From WHSW01 sp035296705 (GTDB lineage: Bacteria; Actinomycetota; Thermoleophilia; Solirubrobacterales; 70-9): a DNA stretch of 21,232 nucleotides. Every line of letters starts with the position of its first letter. Position 1 is the first letter of the stretch. The stretch is taken from NCBI GenBank assembly GCA_035296705.1, contig DATHAL010000086.1, positions 1 to 21,232 of the forward strand, written 5' to 3'. Shown one piece after another: positions 20,719 through 21,232 of this stretch. Below the pieces are notes generated by a model. That model was not told the DNA's origin, did no database searches, and saw nothing but the letters and a program-made list of their open reading frames with translations. The position numbers and the translations under genes were made by a program.

Positions 20719-21232
20719 ATGCAACCCGCGAGCACGCTCCACGCTTCGCAGAAGCCGCGCTCTGGCGAGCAGATCGCGGGGGGCGGCGCCGTCCTCAGCT
20801 CGCAGCAGCTCCGCGACGCGATCGCCAAGGAGTGGGTGAGCTCGGGCGACTATCGGATCCACCCCGAGGCGATCCAGCCGGCGAGCATCGACCTGCGGCT
20901 GGGCGAGTTCGCCTGGGCGCTCAGGTGCAGCTTCCTACCGGACCGCTCATCGCGGGTGGAGGAGAAGCTCGAGGACATCGCGTTCCAGCGGATCGACCTA
21001 CGCGACGGCGCGACGCTCGAGCGCGACCGCCCGTACCTGATCCCGCTGCTCGAGGAGCTCGCTCTGCCCGAGGAGTGGCGGGCGAAGGCGAACCCCAAGA
21101 GCTCGACCGGGCGGCTCGACGTCTTCACTCGCGTGATCACCGACCGCAACCACCGCTTCGACGAGATCCAGCCCGGCTACCACGGCCGCCTCTACCTCGA
21201 GGTGGTGCCGCGCTCGTTCGCGATCCACGTCC
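20719..21232 (+). CDS. dcd: dCTP deaminase, long two-domain type, 3'-truncated
   Basis: The frame is open to the window end (171 codons seen). From about residue 26 the protein matches the long 2'-deoxycytidine 5'-triphosphate deaminase family (PF06559 type), which has two dUTPase-like jelly-roll modules: IQPASIDLRLGEFAWALRC, FQRIDLRDGATLERDRPYL, and the active-site block ANPKSSTGRLDVFTRVITD, related to the RSS motif of dCTP deaminases, then DEIQPGYHGRLYLEVVPRSF. It converts dCTP to dUTP for thymidylate synthesis in the cytoplasm. ATG 20719 is chosen; GTG 20713 is in frame two codons earlier. Residues 1-25 (polar, Ser/Gln-rich) look like a linker. The second module and stop lie beyond the window. 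Confidence 0.82.
   Translation, partial: MQPASTLHASQKPRSGEQIAGGGAVLSSQQLRDAIAKEWVSSGDYRIHPEAIQPASIDLRLGEFAWALRCSFLPDRSSRVEEKLEDIAFQRIDLRDGATLERDRPYLIPLLEELALPEEWRAKANPKSSTGRLDVFTRVITDRNHRFDEIQPGYHGRLYLEVVPRSFAIHV

Noticed and set aside
1..21232. Mobile element or genomic island
   Set aside because: No transposase, integrase, tRNA-adjacent repeat or change in base composition is seen; the genes are mostly core metabolism.

Overview
The window looks like ordinary chromosomal DNA from a high-G+C Actinomycetota, most likely a Thermoleophilia (Solirubrobacterales/Gaiellales-like) lineage. This rests on the very high G+C at third codon positions, frequent GTG/TTG starts, stop/start overlaps (ATGA, GTGA, TGATG), promoters placed directly at start codons, menaquinone-type electron transport genes, and a small zinc-ribbon protein family typical of actinobacteria. 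The lineage is an inference; there is no rRNA here. I see no tRNA, CRISPR array, insertion sequence or phage gene. No stretch longer than about 120 bp lacks a gene.

Layout. (1) 1-3358 (+): a 5'-truncated alkaline-phosphatase-superfamily phosphodiesterase, a GtrA-type membrane protein, and a secreted-domain plus polytopic membrane protein resembling GT-C glycosyltransferases, in one overlapping run that suggests cell-envelope glycan work. (2) 3355-4134 (-): a YmdB-type metallophosphoesterase whose stop codon overlaps the preceding gene's stop. (3) 4186-6276 (+): an ABC exporter (ATPase and permease). (4) 6305-6745 (+): a universal stress protein. (5) 6760-7857 (-): a PAS-EAL cyclic-di-GMP phosphodiesterase. 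(6) 7921-8559 (+): a LysE/RhtB exporter. (7) 8587-11911 (+): a tetrapyrrole operon hemB, a fused AhbA-AhbB-like siroheme decarboxylase, and hemL, all overlapping.

(8) 12030-15529 (+): an OmpR-type two-component system surrounded by three small exported or membrane-anchored, Asp/Gly/Ser-rich proteins. (9) 15572-20185 (+): a respiratory and quinone operon made of a small protein resembling the non-catalytic subunit of heteromeric polyprenyl diphosphate synthase (HepS), the Rieske protein QcrA, a cytochrome b6-type QcrB, a subunit IV-cytochrome c fusion QcrC, the menaquinone methyltransferase MenG, and a long-chain polyprenyl diphosphate synthase. The outer genes repeat the hepS-menG-hepT order of the Bacillus gerC operon with qcrABC placed inside, so quinone tail synthesis, head-group methylation and the quinol-oxidising complex would be co-expressed. 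(10) 20193-21232: a convergent zinc-ribbon protein and a divergent dCTP deaminase that runs off the window.

The strongest leads for follow-up are the hepS-qcrABC-menG-hepT arrangement, the fused siroheme decarboxylase inside a hemB/hemL operon, the two-component system with its acidic exported proteins, and a repeated TANNNT motif 6-10 nt before start codons that points to leaderless or near-leaderless transcription.
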